Below, piece after piece: positions 43,608-52,606 of a stretch of DNA of 64,000 bases. A program made the position numbers and the translations under genes. Origin of the DNA: Flavisolibacter ginsenosidimutans. GTDB taxonomy: Bacteria; Bacteroidota; Bacteroidia; Chitinophagales; Chitinophagaceae. The notes below the pieces were generated by a model. It searched no databases. It was not told where the DNA came from and saw only the letters and a list, made by a program, of their open reading frames with translations. The stretch is taken from contig NZ_CP042433.1 of NCBI RefSeq assembly GCF_007970805.1, forward strand, positions 1,426,001 through 1,490,000. The letters are read 5' to 3'. Every line of letters starts with the position of its first letter. The first letter of the stretch is position 1.

Positions 43608-44873
43608 TTACCTGCTCTTTGTTTCGGCGGTATCAGAAGCCCGTAAATTTGCAAGGGCGGTTTTTATTTTTTCTTCCTCTTTGCCATTCGTCTTCTTTGC
43701 ACCAGAATCGCCGCGATTAAAAAACGAAAGCATGTGTTTTTTCAGGTCAGCACTTGCGCTGGCAAAATTGTTTCCGGCATGCGTCAACAAAAGTTGTATA
43801 TAGGTTTCGTCGGTTAGCGTGTATTCGCCGCGTTTTGTATCGTATCCCGTGTCTAAGTCTTTATTCTTCAACGACACAACCGATTGCTTCAGGTTTTGCA
43901 AGGTTCGCGAATAAAAGTATTCCACCGTGTCAAAGCTTTGGATGAAAAGCTTTTCTACTTCGGCGGTCGGTGCTTTAAACTTGAGCGGTTTCAAAGGCCC
44001 AACTTTAGGAAGAACCCTGATTAAACCCGAAAGCAAAAACGAAAACAGTTTTGGCTTGTCACGTTCGCGGCCAAACTCTTTGTTGTAGTCCGCTCGCTTC
44101 ATGGCATAATAAAATTTCTGCGCTGTTAGCGTCGAATCTTTCTTGCGCAACTGGTCTCCTTTTGTTGCCCATGCGGCTTTAACCAACAGCGGAAAAAATT
44201 CTTTCACCGCCCACCGAAAGGTGTTTACGGCTCGCGAAAAATTTTTAAAAAGATCGGTCAGGTGAAGCGAGTAGGTTTTGTACAAGGCCCGGTCCAAAAC
44301 CGAATCGCAAACTTTAAAGCCAATGAAATCATGGTAAGCCTGCGAAGCATAATTTCCTTTGGCCGTTTCCGAAACATCGAAGGCAAATTCAACGCGTTTG
44401 TGTGCGGCTTTGTCGTCTTCGTACGTAACAAGGTTTCCAAATTTTGTTTTGTCCTTTGGGTATTCAACCGGTACGCTTTTGTTCACGCCAATGCTGTGCC
44501 CGTACACATCAGCGTAATAATGACAAAGCGCTCCAAGCGCAAAGCTGTATTCTTCAGGGCTTTTGGCTTCGGTCAGCAACGCCTCCACAAAATCGCCTGT
44601 ACGCACATAATGAACGAGGTTGGTATAAAGCACGCTGCCAAAAGGATAATAACCCATGTCGGGCGACACCGCACCGCCGTAAGCATAAGCGTGCAAATTT
44701 TTCAGTGCAGAATCCTGCAATTGGGGAAATTTTGCTTTCAACAAGGGAACAAGGAATTTGTCCCAGGCGGCATCAATCAGGGCCTCGTGCGTAAGTACGG
44801 AATAAGCTTTGCATACGGAAGGACGAAACAAGGCCAACGTCAACACAACCGAAAGCTTGAAAAGAAGCTTCAT
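43608..44873 (-). CDS. Zinc-dependent phospholipase C family protein
   Basis: A 421-residue exported protein. The mature N-terminus begins AYSVLTHEALIDAAWD, with the conserved His of the zinc-dependent phospholipase C fold, and DMGYYPFGSVLY and ALGALCHYYADVYGHS supply further His/Asp ligands expected for a three-zinc site. In Bacteroidota this family is common and uncharacterised; lipase activity is assumed from the fold. The C-terminal 200 residues are helical and unassigned. It is divergent from the metal exporter at 45009. ATG 44873 used in place of the upstream TTG. Confidence 0.78.
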   Translation of the reverse strand: MKLLFKLSVVLTLALFRPSVCKAYSVLTHEALIDAAWDKFLVPLLKAKFPQLQDSALKNLHAYAYGGAVSPDMGYYPFGSVLYTNLVHYVRTGDFVEALLTEAKSPEEYSFALGALCHYYADVYGHSIGVNKSVPVEYPKDKTKFGNLVTYEDDKAAHKRVEFAFDVSETAKGNYASQAYHDFIGFKVCDSVLDRALYKTYSLHLTDLFKNFSRAVNTFRWAVKEFFPLLVKAAWATKGDQLRKKDSTLTAQKFYYAMKRADYNKEFGRERDKPKLFSFLLSGLIRVLPKVGPLKPLKFKAPTAEVEKLFIQSFDTVEYFYSRTLQNLKQSVVSLKNKDLDTGYDTKRGEYTLTDETYIQLLLTHAGNNFASASADLKKHMLSFFNRGDSGAKKTNGKEEEKIKTALANLRASDTAETKSR

Positions 44874-45008
44874 TGTTTTTGATTTAAAGAAGGCGATCTT
44901 CAAGGGCTATCATGAATTACTATAAAAAGAATACCAGCATTTGAAGATGTGCAAAATCTGTTGGAGGGAAAGTCTTTGAAAAGAGCGTACAAGCCTTAAT
45001 TTACAAAC

Positions 45009-45899
45009 ATGGCCCACAACCACGATCACGACCATCATTCGCACAATCTTGATTTTGAGCGGGGCAACAAGAAGGCCTTCATCACCGGCATTTGCCTGAA
45101 CCTGCTCTTTGTACTGGCCGAATTAATTGCCGGCGTTTTTTACAATTCAATGGCACTGTTGACTGATGCAGGCCACAACGCCGGCGATGTTGCCGGACTG
45201 GTCTTGTCGCTTCTTGCTTTTTGGATGGCTGGAAAAGCTTCCACAGCCAAATACACGTATGGATATAAGAAAACAACGGTGCTGGCTGCTTTGATAAACG
45301 CCGTGGTTTTGCTCATTGCCATTGGCGTTTTGGGTTTTGAATCCGTGACCCGTTTGCTCAAACCAGAACCCGTGCAGGGAACGGTTGTCGCATGGGTGGC
45401 TGGCCTTGGCATTGCGGTCAACGGGCTCTCTGCTTTCCTTTTTTACAAAGGCAAGGAAAAAGACCTAAATGCAAAAAGCGCTTATCTGCATTTGCTGGCC
45501 GATGCCTTGGTATCGTTAGGCGTAGTGGCAGCCGGCATTGTCATGAATTATACGCAATGGTACTGGCTCGATCCGGCCATCGGTCTGGTGATTATGATGG
45601 TAATATTGTTCAGCACCTGGGGACTGCTGCGCGACAGTTTTCAAATGACGATAGACGCCGTGCCCTCGGGAATTGAATTGAACGAAATAAAACGCCTGAT
45701 GCTGCAAACGGAACACGTAAAGAATGTAGAACACGTTCACGTGTGGCCGCTGAGCACAACCGAAAACGCTTTGACGGCGCACGTGGGTATTGACGACGAA
45801 TTAAGCTTTGATGAAAAGCTTAAGGTTGTTGCCAAACTGAAACACGAGTTGGAACACCACAACATTCATCACAGCACCATTGAACTCTACAAACTTTAA
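45009..45899 (+). CDS. CDF-family divalent metal exporter (CzcD/ZitB-like)
   Basis: A 296-residue inner-membrane cation:proton antiporter. The N-terminus is His-rich (HNHDHDHHSH), followed by six helices. The first metal site is in LTDAGHNAGD (helix 2, Asp53 and His56/Asp60 region), the second in HLLADALVSLG (helix 5, His and Asp). A C-terminal cytoplasmic domain has HVKNVEHVHVWPLST and closes with HHNIHHSTIELYKL. Typical of zinc/cadmium/cobalt exporters. A truncated TfoX-domain gene follows 3 bases later. Confidence 0.93.
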   Translation: MAHNHDHDHHSHNLDFERGNKKAFITGICLNLLFVLAELIAGVFYNSMALLTDAGHNAGDVAGLVLSLLAFWMAGKASTAKYTYGYKKTTVLAALINAVVLLIAIGVLGFESVTRLLKPEPVQGTVVAWVAGLGIAVNGLSAFLFYKGKEKDLNAKSAYLHLLADALVSLGVVAAGIVMNYTQWYWLDPAIGLVIMMVILFSTWGLLRDSFQMTIDAVPSGIELNEIKRLMLQTEHVKNVEHVHVWPLSTTENALTAHVGIDDELSFDEKLKVVAKLKHELEHHNIHHSTIELYKL

Positions 45900-45902
45900 A
45901 AC

Positions 45903-46037
45903 ATGGCCATCAACGAAAACTTTACGGTCCGCGTTCGCGAAGCGCTTTCTTCTCAACCCAAGGTGGAAGAGAAGAAAATGTTTTGCGGCATATTGTTTAT
46001 GGTAAATGACAAAATGTGTATCTCTGTTGGTCTTTAA
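45903..46037 (+). pseudogene. Truncated TfoX N-terminal domain protein
   Basis: A 44-codon reading frame that begins 3 bases after the CDF stop. The residues VEEKKMFCGILFMVNDKMC are the start of the TfoX N-terminal domain (family pattern with MFGGxxFMVNGKM), but the frame stops about 50 residues short of a full domain. No continuation is obvious in the other frames before the terminator at 46077. It is best read as a gene remnant, though a short expressed peptide cannot be excluded. Confidence 0.7.
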
Positions 46038-46076
46038 CGCAAAAGCCAGGTCATCAAAAAGGAAAAAGTAAAGGAA

Positions 46077-46099
46077 AGCCCCGGAGCGAAACCGGGGCT
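46077..46099 (-). terminator. Terminator for the outer-membrane barrel gene
   Basis: Stem AGCCCCGG / CCGGGGCT with a 7-base loop. On the minus strand it is followed by TTTCC and further T residues, so it terminates the gene at 46131-47228. It also lies at the end of the TfoX remnant. Confidence 0.8.
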
Positions 46100-46130
46100 C
46101 GTCATTGCTATGCGAAAACTTTTTGAAAAC

Positions 46131-47228
46131 TTATTTGAGCGAGAACACAACGCCAAAATTGACTGTGTAATCGGCAAAGGCGGCATCGCCTTGGGTGTAA
46201 ACACCGGTCAGTTGCGTTCTGATTTTATCGGGTACGCTTTGAATGCGGTTGCGCTCAACGGCATACGGCACCGACAAATAAAATTGCGCCTTCTTTGTCT
46301 TGTACGCCACAACGGGTTCCGCAGAAATTACATAACCCGGACGGCGAAAACCGTTGCTTCCGCCAATGATGTCTTTCGCAGGAACGCCTTCGACTCTCAT
46401 ACCGGCTGAAAACCAAAATTGATTAACGGAAAGGTTTGCACCAAGACGAAACATGAACTGGTCGGGAACGCTCATCACGTCACTGCCATTCTGAATCGCT
46501 GAAGCTGAAACTATTCCGCCTCTTGCCGTGGAAACAGCATTTTGTTCCCTTGGATTAAACAAATAATAACCGTTTGTGTAGAGCCCCAATTCTTTGCTGA
46601 ATTGATAAAAAGCGTTGTACTCGGTTGAGAAACCCGTGCCGCCATCGCCGAGTTGAATGGATTGGTCAACAGGCCCTAAAACTTTTGTTGAATCATTTTT
46701 CCAGAAATAATCTTGGTAGCGGTAATCACCCGTTGGCAGTTTGATACCGACACCCAATTGCACGTTTGCCTTCGTCATCTTTGCCGGATCAACAAGCCAG
46801 TAATAAGCCGAAAGGCGAATGTCACCCAAACCAAATGCATGTGTTTCGCGGCGTGCATTCGGGCTCTTGCTTCCGTTACCATAGTGCTCGTACATTGATG
46901 AACGTGCGTTGGCAATGATGGGCGCATAAAACGCAACCGACCAACGAGAGTTCAAACGGTGGGTTAAGCTAATTTCTGTTGAAAAAGAATGGTTGATAAC
47001 TTCTGTGCCGGCTTCTTCTCTTTCCTTTTGCTCTACCATGCCCACAAAATGTTTGTACGATTTAAAATAGCGTGAGTTAATGCCGAAAGTCCACGACGCC
47101 TGTTTTTCGTCGTTGTGCGCACCCGCCATGGTGCAGGTTGCGCCGTTGTTGCGAATGGCCACGCAGCCTTGTGCGTTTGCTGCGTGATAAAAAGCAATCA
47201 ATATGAAAAGCGAAAAAAGCTTTCTCAT
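46131..47228 (-). CDS. Putative outer-membrane beta-barrel protein
   Basis: A 365-residue exported protein with a signal peptide (ANAQ cleavage) and an alternating hydrophobic/polar strand pattern rich in Tyr, Phe and Asn, ending in VVFSLK, as in outer-membrane barrels. A GVGIKLPTGDYRY segment near residue 165 resembles the barrels annotated as meta-pathway phenol-degradation type transporters. A Cys pair near the mature N-terminus (GCVAIRNNGATC) is notable. It starts 5 bases after the stop of the haloperoxidase-like gene, so the two are probably co-transcribed. Confidence 0.75.
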   Translation of the reverse strand: MRKLFSLFILIAFYHAANAQGCVAIRNNGATCTMAGAHNDEKQASWTFGINSRYFKSYKHFVGMVEQKEREEAGTEVINHSFSTEISLTHRLNSRWSVAFYAPIIANARSSMYEHYGNGSKSPNARRETHAFGLGDIRLSAYYWLVDPAKMTKANVQLGVGIKLPTGDYRYQDYFWKNDSTKVLGPVDQSIQLGDGGTGFSTEYNAFYQFSKELGLYTNGYYLFNPREQNAVSTARGGIVSASAIQNGSDVMSVPDQFMFRLGANLSVNQFWFSAGMRVEGVPAKDIIGGSNGFRRPGYVISAEPVVAYKTKKAQFYLSVPYAVERNRIQSVPDKIRTQLTGVYTQGDAAFADYTVNFGVVFSLK

Positions 47229-47232
47229 AAAA

Positions 47233-48585
47233 TTATTTGTTGAGTGAAAGTTGGTTTTGCGAATTCGTTTGAATGCGAAGTTTTCCTACAATGTATTCGC
47301 CTATTTTTTTGCCGACAAGATTGCCTTGTTCCAGATCGGAGCGGAAATGAATGCCGCCGTAAAGCCTCGACCACGACGCTTCCTGTGCCGCATCGCGGAA
47401 GGATTTGAACGAACGGTCGGGAATGCCGAACTCTCTTTCCGATGAATCGCGGTAAGAAAAATTATCGCCGAAATAATGACTCATTACTTCCGCGGAAGCG
47501 GATGAAATTACCGAGTGCCCGCTTACATAAGAAGGAAAGGGCGGCGTTTGAATGTAAGGTTGCCAGGCAGGATCAAGCAGCTTGTTGATAACCGTTTCGG
47601 GCCGCACCGTGTTGTGTAAATACTTTGCTTTCCAGCAGGCAATGAAACCGTCAAACAAAGCAATGGATGTTTCTGTGTAAGCTGCAACGGTCTTGTCAAA
47701 ATCAGCACCTGATTTTTGTGCGGCAATGCCCACAATGTTCATCCAATGTCCCGGCGGCGAAAACTTTTTGGTCGCGTACATCACGTGGCCCGTTACGTGA
47801 AGATTAAACGGATTGTCGTCGAAGAAATCAGCGATTTGTTTCTGTTCGTTGGTCAGGTTTTCAACCGTGCGTTTAATCTCCATGAGCTCCTTGCAATAAG
47901 CCGAGTTGCTGTCCTTCATGTTGTACGTTGGCGGTGCCGGCGGCAAAAACTGCGAGCAGGAATCAAGCGCCAGCGGACGTATGTCGCACCAATGCGGCTC
48001 CATGCCTTGCGCATACATCGGCGGCGTTGGAATCCAGCGGCCGTCTTCTTGCCTTACGGTAAATTTTTCGGCGCTGCGCGTCTTTGCGTAATTATCACCC
48101 TTGCTCCATTTCATAACGGTTGCCACAATTGTATCGCTGAACGCAACCGTATTTTTTAAAACATCAGAAGGCATGCCCGCACTGTCAGCCCCGTTTTTCA
48201 ACTCATCGTAATAATCCATTAACACGCCTTCGGGAAAGGTAACCGCATTGCCCACTTTTACAAAGGACAACAAAGCAGCAAGGTGATAATCTATCGTCTT
48301 GCTTTTATCGGACTTTGGCATTTGGGGCAAGTGCTTTATTTGTCCGCTTAACGATTGGTAAGCCGAATCGCCAGCCACAATGCATTCATACGCGGCAATG
48401 TTGGCGTAAGCATAATTGCGCGACGCTACAACGGGTGAGAAGTTGTTGTACAGCACCACGTCGTTCAGGCGCTTAACGGTTTTTGAATACAGCAACGGAT
48501 CAGAAGTGTATTTGGCGTAGTCGCCGGACTTGTGTTTGCAGGCAAACAAACTAACTGCGCAGAGCAGCACGAAAAACTTTTTCAT
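47233..48585 (-). CDS. Vanadium-haloperoxidase-like / PAP2-superfamily lipoprotein
   Basis: A 450-residue lipoprotein (lipobox LFAC) of the vanadium-dependent haloperoxidase / class A acid phosphatase superfamily. The three vanadate/phosphate-binding motifs are present in order in the C-terminal third: Lys-x-x-x-x-x-x-Arg-Pro type (AKYLHNTVRPETV), PSYVSGHSVISSA, and SRLYGGIHFRSDLEQG with the His that binds vanadate. In phosphatases of this superfamily the same residues hydrolyse phosphate esters, so the exact reaction is open. It is followed by the outer-membrane barrel gene in one operon. Confidence 0.85.
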   Translation of the reverse strand: MKKFFVLLCAVSLFACKHKSGDYAKYTSDPLLYSKTVKRLNDVVLYNNFSPVVASRNYAYANIAAYECIVAGDSAYQSLSGQIKHLPQMPKSDKSKTIDYHLAALLSFVKVGNAVTFPEGVLMDYYDELKNGADSAGMPSDVLKNTVAFSDTIVATVMKWSKGDNYAKTRSAEKFTVRQEDGRWIPTPPMYAQGMEPHWCDIRPLALDSCSQFLPPAPPTYNMKDSNSAYCKELMEIKRTVENLTNEQKQIADFFDDNPFNLHVTGHVMYATKKFSPPGHWMNIVGIAAQKSGADFDKTVAAYTETSIALFDGFIACWKAKYLHNTVRPETVINKLLDPAWQPYIQTPPFPSYVSGHSVISSASAEVMSHYFGDNFSYRDSSEREFGIPDRSFKSFRDAAQEASWSRLYGGIHFRSDLEQGNLVGKKIGEYIVGKLRIQTNSQNQLSLNK

Positions 48586-48646
48586 GAATTAACGGAAGAT
48601 GTTTTGTAATGAATAAGGCAATCTTGTAGAAGGAAATCAAAGGTCG

Positions 48647-49186
48647 TCAGATTGCCTGCGGAGGACGTTCTTGCTGCAGAGAATAATTAGCAAAAGAGAA
48701 AGATGTGTTGGTTACACGAATTGTTGTTGCTAATAGAGAAGATGACACTGAGAAATTGGTTTGTTCCTCGCAGAAAAAATCAGGCAGGCTTATTTTTAAA
48801 ACGCCGCTGTTTTTTTTCTCCTGGGATTGGTCGGTAGAAGCTTTTGCGAAATCATTGCTGATGGATTTCAAACCTGTTTTGGTTTTATTGGGAAGGCAGA
48901 GAAGTTCAAGCGTGTCGTTGTGAACGCGGCGCTTGACGTACTCGTAGTCTTTGCCGTCAATGTTGATAGAACCGTAGGCCCTTTCGAATTTATTGAAGTT
49001 TGTGTAGTAAGGAAGATTCAGTTTTGTTTTTACGGAGACCAGTTCATCGTCGCCGTATTGGGCCGCATCCACTTTTTGTTCAATTCTTGCGGTGCTGGCC
49101 TTGCTCATGTAAGCAATCATCAGCCTGTATCCATAAAGGTTGAATACAAGAATCAGAAGAAACAGTATCGCAGCAAAACGTTTCAA
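48647..49186 (-). CDS. Hypothetical membrane-anchored protein
   Basis: About 179 residues from a TTG at 49186 (KRFAAILFLLILVF). One N-terminal membrane segment, then a soluble domain with YYTNFNKFERAYGSINIDGKDYEYVKR-like periodicity (key positions: FERAYGSINIDG near residue 66) and a Ser-rich C-terminus. I do not recognise the family. The frame is open further upstream to 49351, but that part has no membrane-protein character and overlaps a dispersed repeat. It may be a conserved small envelope protein of this lineage. Confidence 0.5.
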   Translation of the reverse strand: MKRFAAILFLLILVFNLYGYRLMIAYMSKASTARIEQKVDAAQYGDDELVSVKTKLNLPYYTNFNKFERAYGSINIDGKDYEYVKRRVHNDTLELLCLPNKTKTGLKSISNDFAKASTDQSQEKKNSGVLKISLPDFFCEEQTNFSVSSSLLATTIRVTNTSFSFANYSLQQERPPQAI

Positions 49187-49349
49187 GCAATCAATTGTGG
49201 TGAAAAGATAGGGAAAGTTTTGAAATGGAAAAGTTTTGGATACACTGAATTTCTTGCGTGAGAGATAGAAGCGGAAAGCCCGGTGATGGTTTGTGCTTGG
49301 CCTCTGCGCCGGATTTGCAGCGGATAGCCCGACGGCACGGAGCGTTGTC

Positions 49350-49370
49350 ACCCTGAGCTTGTCGAAGGGT
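49350..49370 (+). repeat. Dispersed palindromic 21-mer (copy 1)
   Basis: ACCCTGAGCTTGTCGAAGGGT is a near palindrome (ACCCT...AGGGT). A 19-of-21 match lies at 55965-55985. Similar units are widespread in bacterial intergenic regions. Confidence 0.65.
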
Positions 49371-49400
49371 TGTGCGTTGGGCGTGCCGGAACGCCCAAAA

Positions 49401-51425
49401 TCATTTCACCACAAAGGTCTTCTTCTCTGGCCCCACTCCTGTTAGAGTCAAGCTTTTCCAATTCTTAGGCAACACGCTTTTTATTTGCGTCAATCCTTTC
49501 GGTGTTATTTCCACGCCGCCAAAACCCATGATCACCGCCTGCAAAACACCACCGGCGCCGGTAGCAAAATAAGGATTGGTTCCTCCTTTCGTTTCGGCAA
49601 TCACACGAAACGGCGGATTAAGGTTTGGCACGTACGCATCCTGAAACCAATGATAGGCTTTGTCGGCATTGCCAAGCCTTGCGTACAAAAGCGCAAACAC
49701 GCCCTGCGTCATGGCCGGCGTGCCTTCATTGGGTACGCGGGTTGAGTAATATTCCAGGTCTTTTTCAATTTGTTTTGCGTCGGTGATTTCTTTCAATGGA
49801 TAAGCCAACAAATTCACGTCGGCTTGCTTGATGCCTTCGCCTTTAAAAGCGGCGTGTTCCTGCGTTACGCCATTTTCCATTTTTAAAACAGGGATATTGT
49901 TCGCCACGTTCATCCAGTCGGCGTTAGGCGCAATGCCTAAAATATTCGCAGCTTGCGTAACGTGTTGCAAATTGGCTTTTGCAGCCGCATTCGTAAAGGC
50001 ATTGTTGTTTACGTTCTCGGCCCACTCATCTGCCGCCACAACGTTCTTAATGTCGTAATGACCCGGCCCGTTTCTTTCAACACGCGAAGCCCAAAAATCC
50101 GCCGTTGCCGAAAGTATCGGCCAGCCTTTTTCGCGAAGCCATTGCTTGTCCTGCGTAACGGCATAATAATTCCACGCGGCTATGGCAACGTCGGCTGTGA
50201 TGTGGTGTTCAAAGGGTCCGCTGAGTGCCCACACAGGCGTTTCTTCCACGCCGCTTTCGGCGCTTTCCCACGGAAACATCGCGCCTTTAAAACCAACGGC
50301 GAAAGCGTTTCGTTTTGCCGCGTCCAATCGTTGATAGCGATATTCAATCATGCTCTTTGCCAACTCCGGCTTCATTACCAGCAAAGCAGGATACATCCAT
50401 AGTTCCGCATCCCAAAACACATGACCGTTGTAACCCAATCCGCTCAATCCCATCGGCGAAGGCGAAAGCGCCGTGCCCTCTCTTACAAAAGAATAAAGAT
50501 GATACAACATGCTGTGCACGTCTTGCTGCGCCTGCGCATCGCCTTCAATCTGAATGTCGCTTTTCCAAAGTTCGTTCCATGCTTTCTGATGAAACTGCAA
50601 AAGACGGTCACGGCCTTCGAGCTTTGCGTAAATGGTGAGCCGTTCGGCTTCGTTCAGAGGGTCATCGTGGTGGGCAGACGTGATGGACGAACCGGCAATC
50701 GAAAAGCGGTAACTCTCTCCCGTTTTGATCGTTTTCGTAAACTTCATCAGGTGCATGTTGTTGTCCCACATTTCGTGAATTACACGTGGCTCCTGTCCGT
50801 GCGGTTCGGGAAATAAAAAAGTGTTGGACGCACACATCAACAATTTTCCCGTTGGTGATTTTGCGGTTGACGTAAGAAGGCTGATGACCACATGCGGCCT
50901 GTCTATTTCGTTGTAATAATTCTGCACATCACGAAGGGCATCCGGTGCTTCCATTACGCTGCTGCCGGTAATGCTGATATCTTTTTTTGCGGTGATCGTT
51001 ATGTCCATCAACACCGTAAAAGGCAAGTGACGGAGCGAGTAATAGGTGTATGACACAGATGCCTTATCGCCGTAATCAAAGCTTGTTGCAAACGATGCTC
51101 CGTGCATGTCGAGGCTTTGCTTCATGTTCGAAGCACCCGCGTTGTTTACTTCACGGCCGTCAACCGAAAGGCGCATGTTGAGTAAATTAAAGCTGCGCAG
51201 AAAATTGCTCACGCGGCCGCGGCCATACAAATCGTAAGCACCGGCCAGCACTACGTCCTTTACTTTAAACACATCGGGTGAAGACACAATGCCGATCATG
51301 CCGTTGGCAACGGTAACGCCGTAATAATTGGAAGGATTAATGTTGGCAGCTTCAATCTTCCAGGGATCTTGCGAAAAAACGCTGAACGAGAAAAACAAAA
51401 AGAAGAGAACGAACAAGCGGTTCAT
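49401..51425 (-). CDS. Secreted GH65-family glycoside hydrolase/phosphorylase
   Basis: A 674-residue exported enzyme. After the signal peptide (FSVFSQ) an N-terminal beta-sandwich and an alpha/alpha-toroid domain follow. The GH65 signature GYNGHVFWDAELWMYP lies at 331-346 and the catalytic general acid is Glu467 in NVVAADEWAENVNNN, matching the GPDEY(x)EN pattern of the family (here AADEW). Members act on trehalose, kojibiose and related alpha-glucosides, or on glucosyl-galactosyl-hydroxylysine. With no phosphate in the periplasm in quantity, hydrolysis is more likely than phosphorolysis. It is on its own, opposite the GyrI-like gene. Confidence 0.87.
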   Translation of the reverse strand: MNRLFVLFFLFFSFSVFSQDPWKIEAANINPSNYYGVTVANGMIGIVSSPDVFKVKDVVLAGAYDLYGRGRVSNFLRSFNLLNMRLSVDGREVNNAGASNMKQSLDMHGASFATSFDYGDKASVSYTYYSLRHLPFTVLMDITITAKKDISITGSSVMEAPDALRDVQNYYNEIDRPHVVISLLTSTAKSPTGKLLMCASNTFLFPEPHGQEPRVIHEMWDNNMHLMKFTKTIKTGESYRFSIAGSSITSAHHDDPLNEAERLTIYAKLEGRDRLLQFHQKAWNELWKSDIQIEGDAQAQQDVHSMLYHLYSFVREGTALSPSPMGLSGLGYNGHVFWDAELWMYPALLVMKPELAKSMIEYRYQRLDAAKRNAFAVGFKGAMFPWESAESGVEETPVWALSGPFEHHITADVAIAAWNYYAVTQDKQWLREKGWPILSATADFWASRVERNGPGHYDIKNVVAADEWAENVNNNAFTNAAAKANLQHVTQAANILGIAPNADWMNVANNIPVLKMENGVTQEHAAFKGEGIKQADVNLLAYPLKEITDAKQIEKDLEYYSTRVPNEGTPAMTQGVFALLYARLGNADKAYHWFQDAYVPNLNPPFRVIAETKGGTNPYFATGAGGVLQAVIMGFGGVEITPKGLTQIKSVLPKNWKSLTLTGVGPEKKTFVVK

Positions 51426-51499
51426 GTAGCAATCATTTAAGTAGCGTTGAATTTACATGAATTCGGTATAACTTGACCGCCAAACGACCGACGTTTCTT

Positions 51500-52441
51500 A
51501 TGCGAAAAGGAATTGTTTACCTGCTTGTATTTCTCCTTTTATTTTTTGGCATCCTCTACCTCGTTATTCCTAACCGTGTATCCTTGAATGAAAGAGCTGA
51601 TTTAACCGCGAACGAAAAGGCATTTGCCCGCGTTTTTCTGAACGAAACAAACTGGCCACAATGGTGGCCGGGTGAGAAAGAGCGGGTACAAGACGCATCT
51701 GCCAATTTTGTGTACAACGACAACAAGTACACAATCACGGCCCGGCGCTTTACGTCTTTGGTCATTTCTATTGCGCACGGTGAAGATTCTGTTTCCACTG
51801 AGTTGTTTTTAGTGCCGGTGCGAGCCAACCGCGTGGAATTGGCCTGGGTTGGCGCAACAAATACAGGCACTTCTCCCCTTGCCCGCATAAAAAAATATGC
51901 GTGGGCAAAAAAGCTCTCCGCCGATCTTCATTTGCTGCTGCAAAGGATGCAAAGCTTTTACGCTAACGATGAAAAGCTTTACGGTTTCCAGATTCTGGAA
52001 ACAAGGGTTGTTGATTCGTTGCTCGTTTCCACGTCAACGGTGACGAAAGAGAAACCCTCAACAGAGGTAGTTTACGGGCTGGTAGATAAGCTGAAGGCCT
52101 TTGTACAAAAGAATAATGCAAAGGAAATAAGTGCGCCCATGCTGAACGTTTTTAAGAACGACAGCACCTATTTGACCCGTGTGGCTATTCCTGTTGACAA
52201 AGCCCTGCATAACGAAGGCGATATTGAGTTTAAGCGAATGCTCGCGAAAGGGAATATTTTAACCACCGATGTAAAAGGCGGGCCTTGGAAAGTGGAAAAA
52301 GCTTTTGCAGAAATGGAAAATTTTGCAAACGACAACAACCGCACTGCGCCGGCCATTCCGTTTCAAAAATTAATAACCGACCGCAGAGCCGAACCCGACA
52401 CAAGCAAATGGATTACGAAGATTTATTGGCCGGTGATGTGA
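51500..52441 (+). CDS. SRPBCC/GyrI-like domain protein with N-terminal membrane segment
   Basis: A 313-residue protein: one N-terminal membrane segment (residues 4-22), an approximately 140-residue SRPBCC/START-like region with NWPQWWPGEKE near residue 50, and a C-terminal part resembling the GyrI-like or AraC effector-binding fold (VAIPVDKALHNEGDIEF, KMLAKGNILTTDVKGGPWKV). Similar Bacteroidota proteins are called transcription activator effector-binding proteins, but no DNA-binding domain is visible. A ligand-sensing role is speculative. ATG at 51500 used in place of a TTG at 51473. Confidence 0.7.
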   Translation: MRKGIVYLLVFLLLFFGILYLVIPNRVSLNERADLTANEKAFARVFLNETNWPQWWPGEKERVQDASANFVYNDNKYTITARRFTSLVISIAHGEDSVSTELFLVPVRANRVELAWVGATNTGTSPLARIKKYAWAKKLSADLHLLLQRMQSFYANDEKLYGFQILETRVVDSLLVSTSTVTKEKPSTEVVYGLVDKLKAFVQKNNAKEISAPMLNVFKNDSTYLTRVAIPVDKALHNEGDIEFKRMLAKGNILTTDVKGGPWKVEKAFAEMENFANDNNRTAPAIPFQKLITDRRAEPDTSKWITKIYWPVM

Positions 52442-52606
52442 GGTGAGACGTGAAACGTCAAACGTGAAACCGTGCCTGCATTTCGTTGCAATCATACTAA
52501 CGGTAGTAAGTATTTATTTCGTTGGGAAATAAAACAGCCTATCAAAGAATAGGCTGTAGTACAATGTTTCTCCAGTCTCACTTTTGGCGTTTCACGTCTC
52601 ACGTAC
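52442..52606. repeat. Convergent intergenic region with a 20-bp inverted repeat and a terminator
   Basis: The arms GTGAGACGTGAAACGTCAAA (52443-52462) and TTTGGCGTTTCACGTCTCAC (52583-52602) pair at 19 of 20 positions. Between them lies a separate stem-loop (52534-52557). No coding sequence is supported. Confidence 0.85.
52534..52557. terminator. Stem-loop between convergent genes
   Basis: ACAGCCTAT / ATAGGCTGT with a 6-base loop forms a 9-bp perfect stem. It sits between the 20-bp arms of the larger inverted repeat and can terminate transcripts from either direction. Confidence 0.75.
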
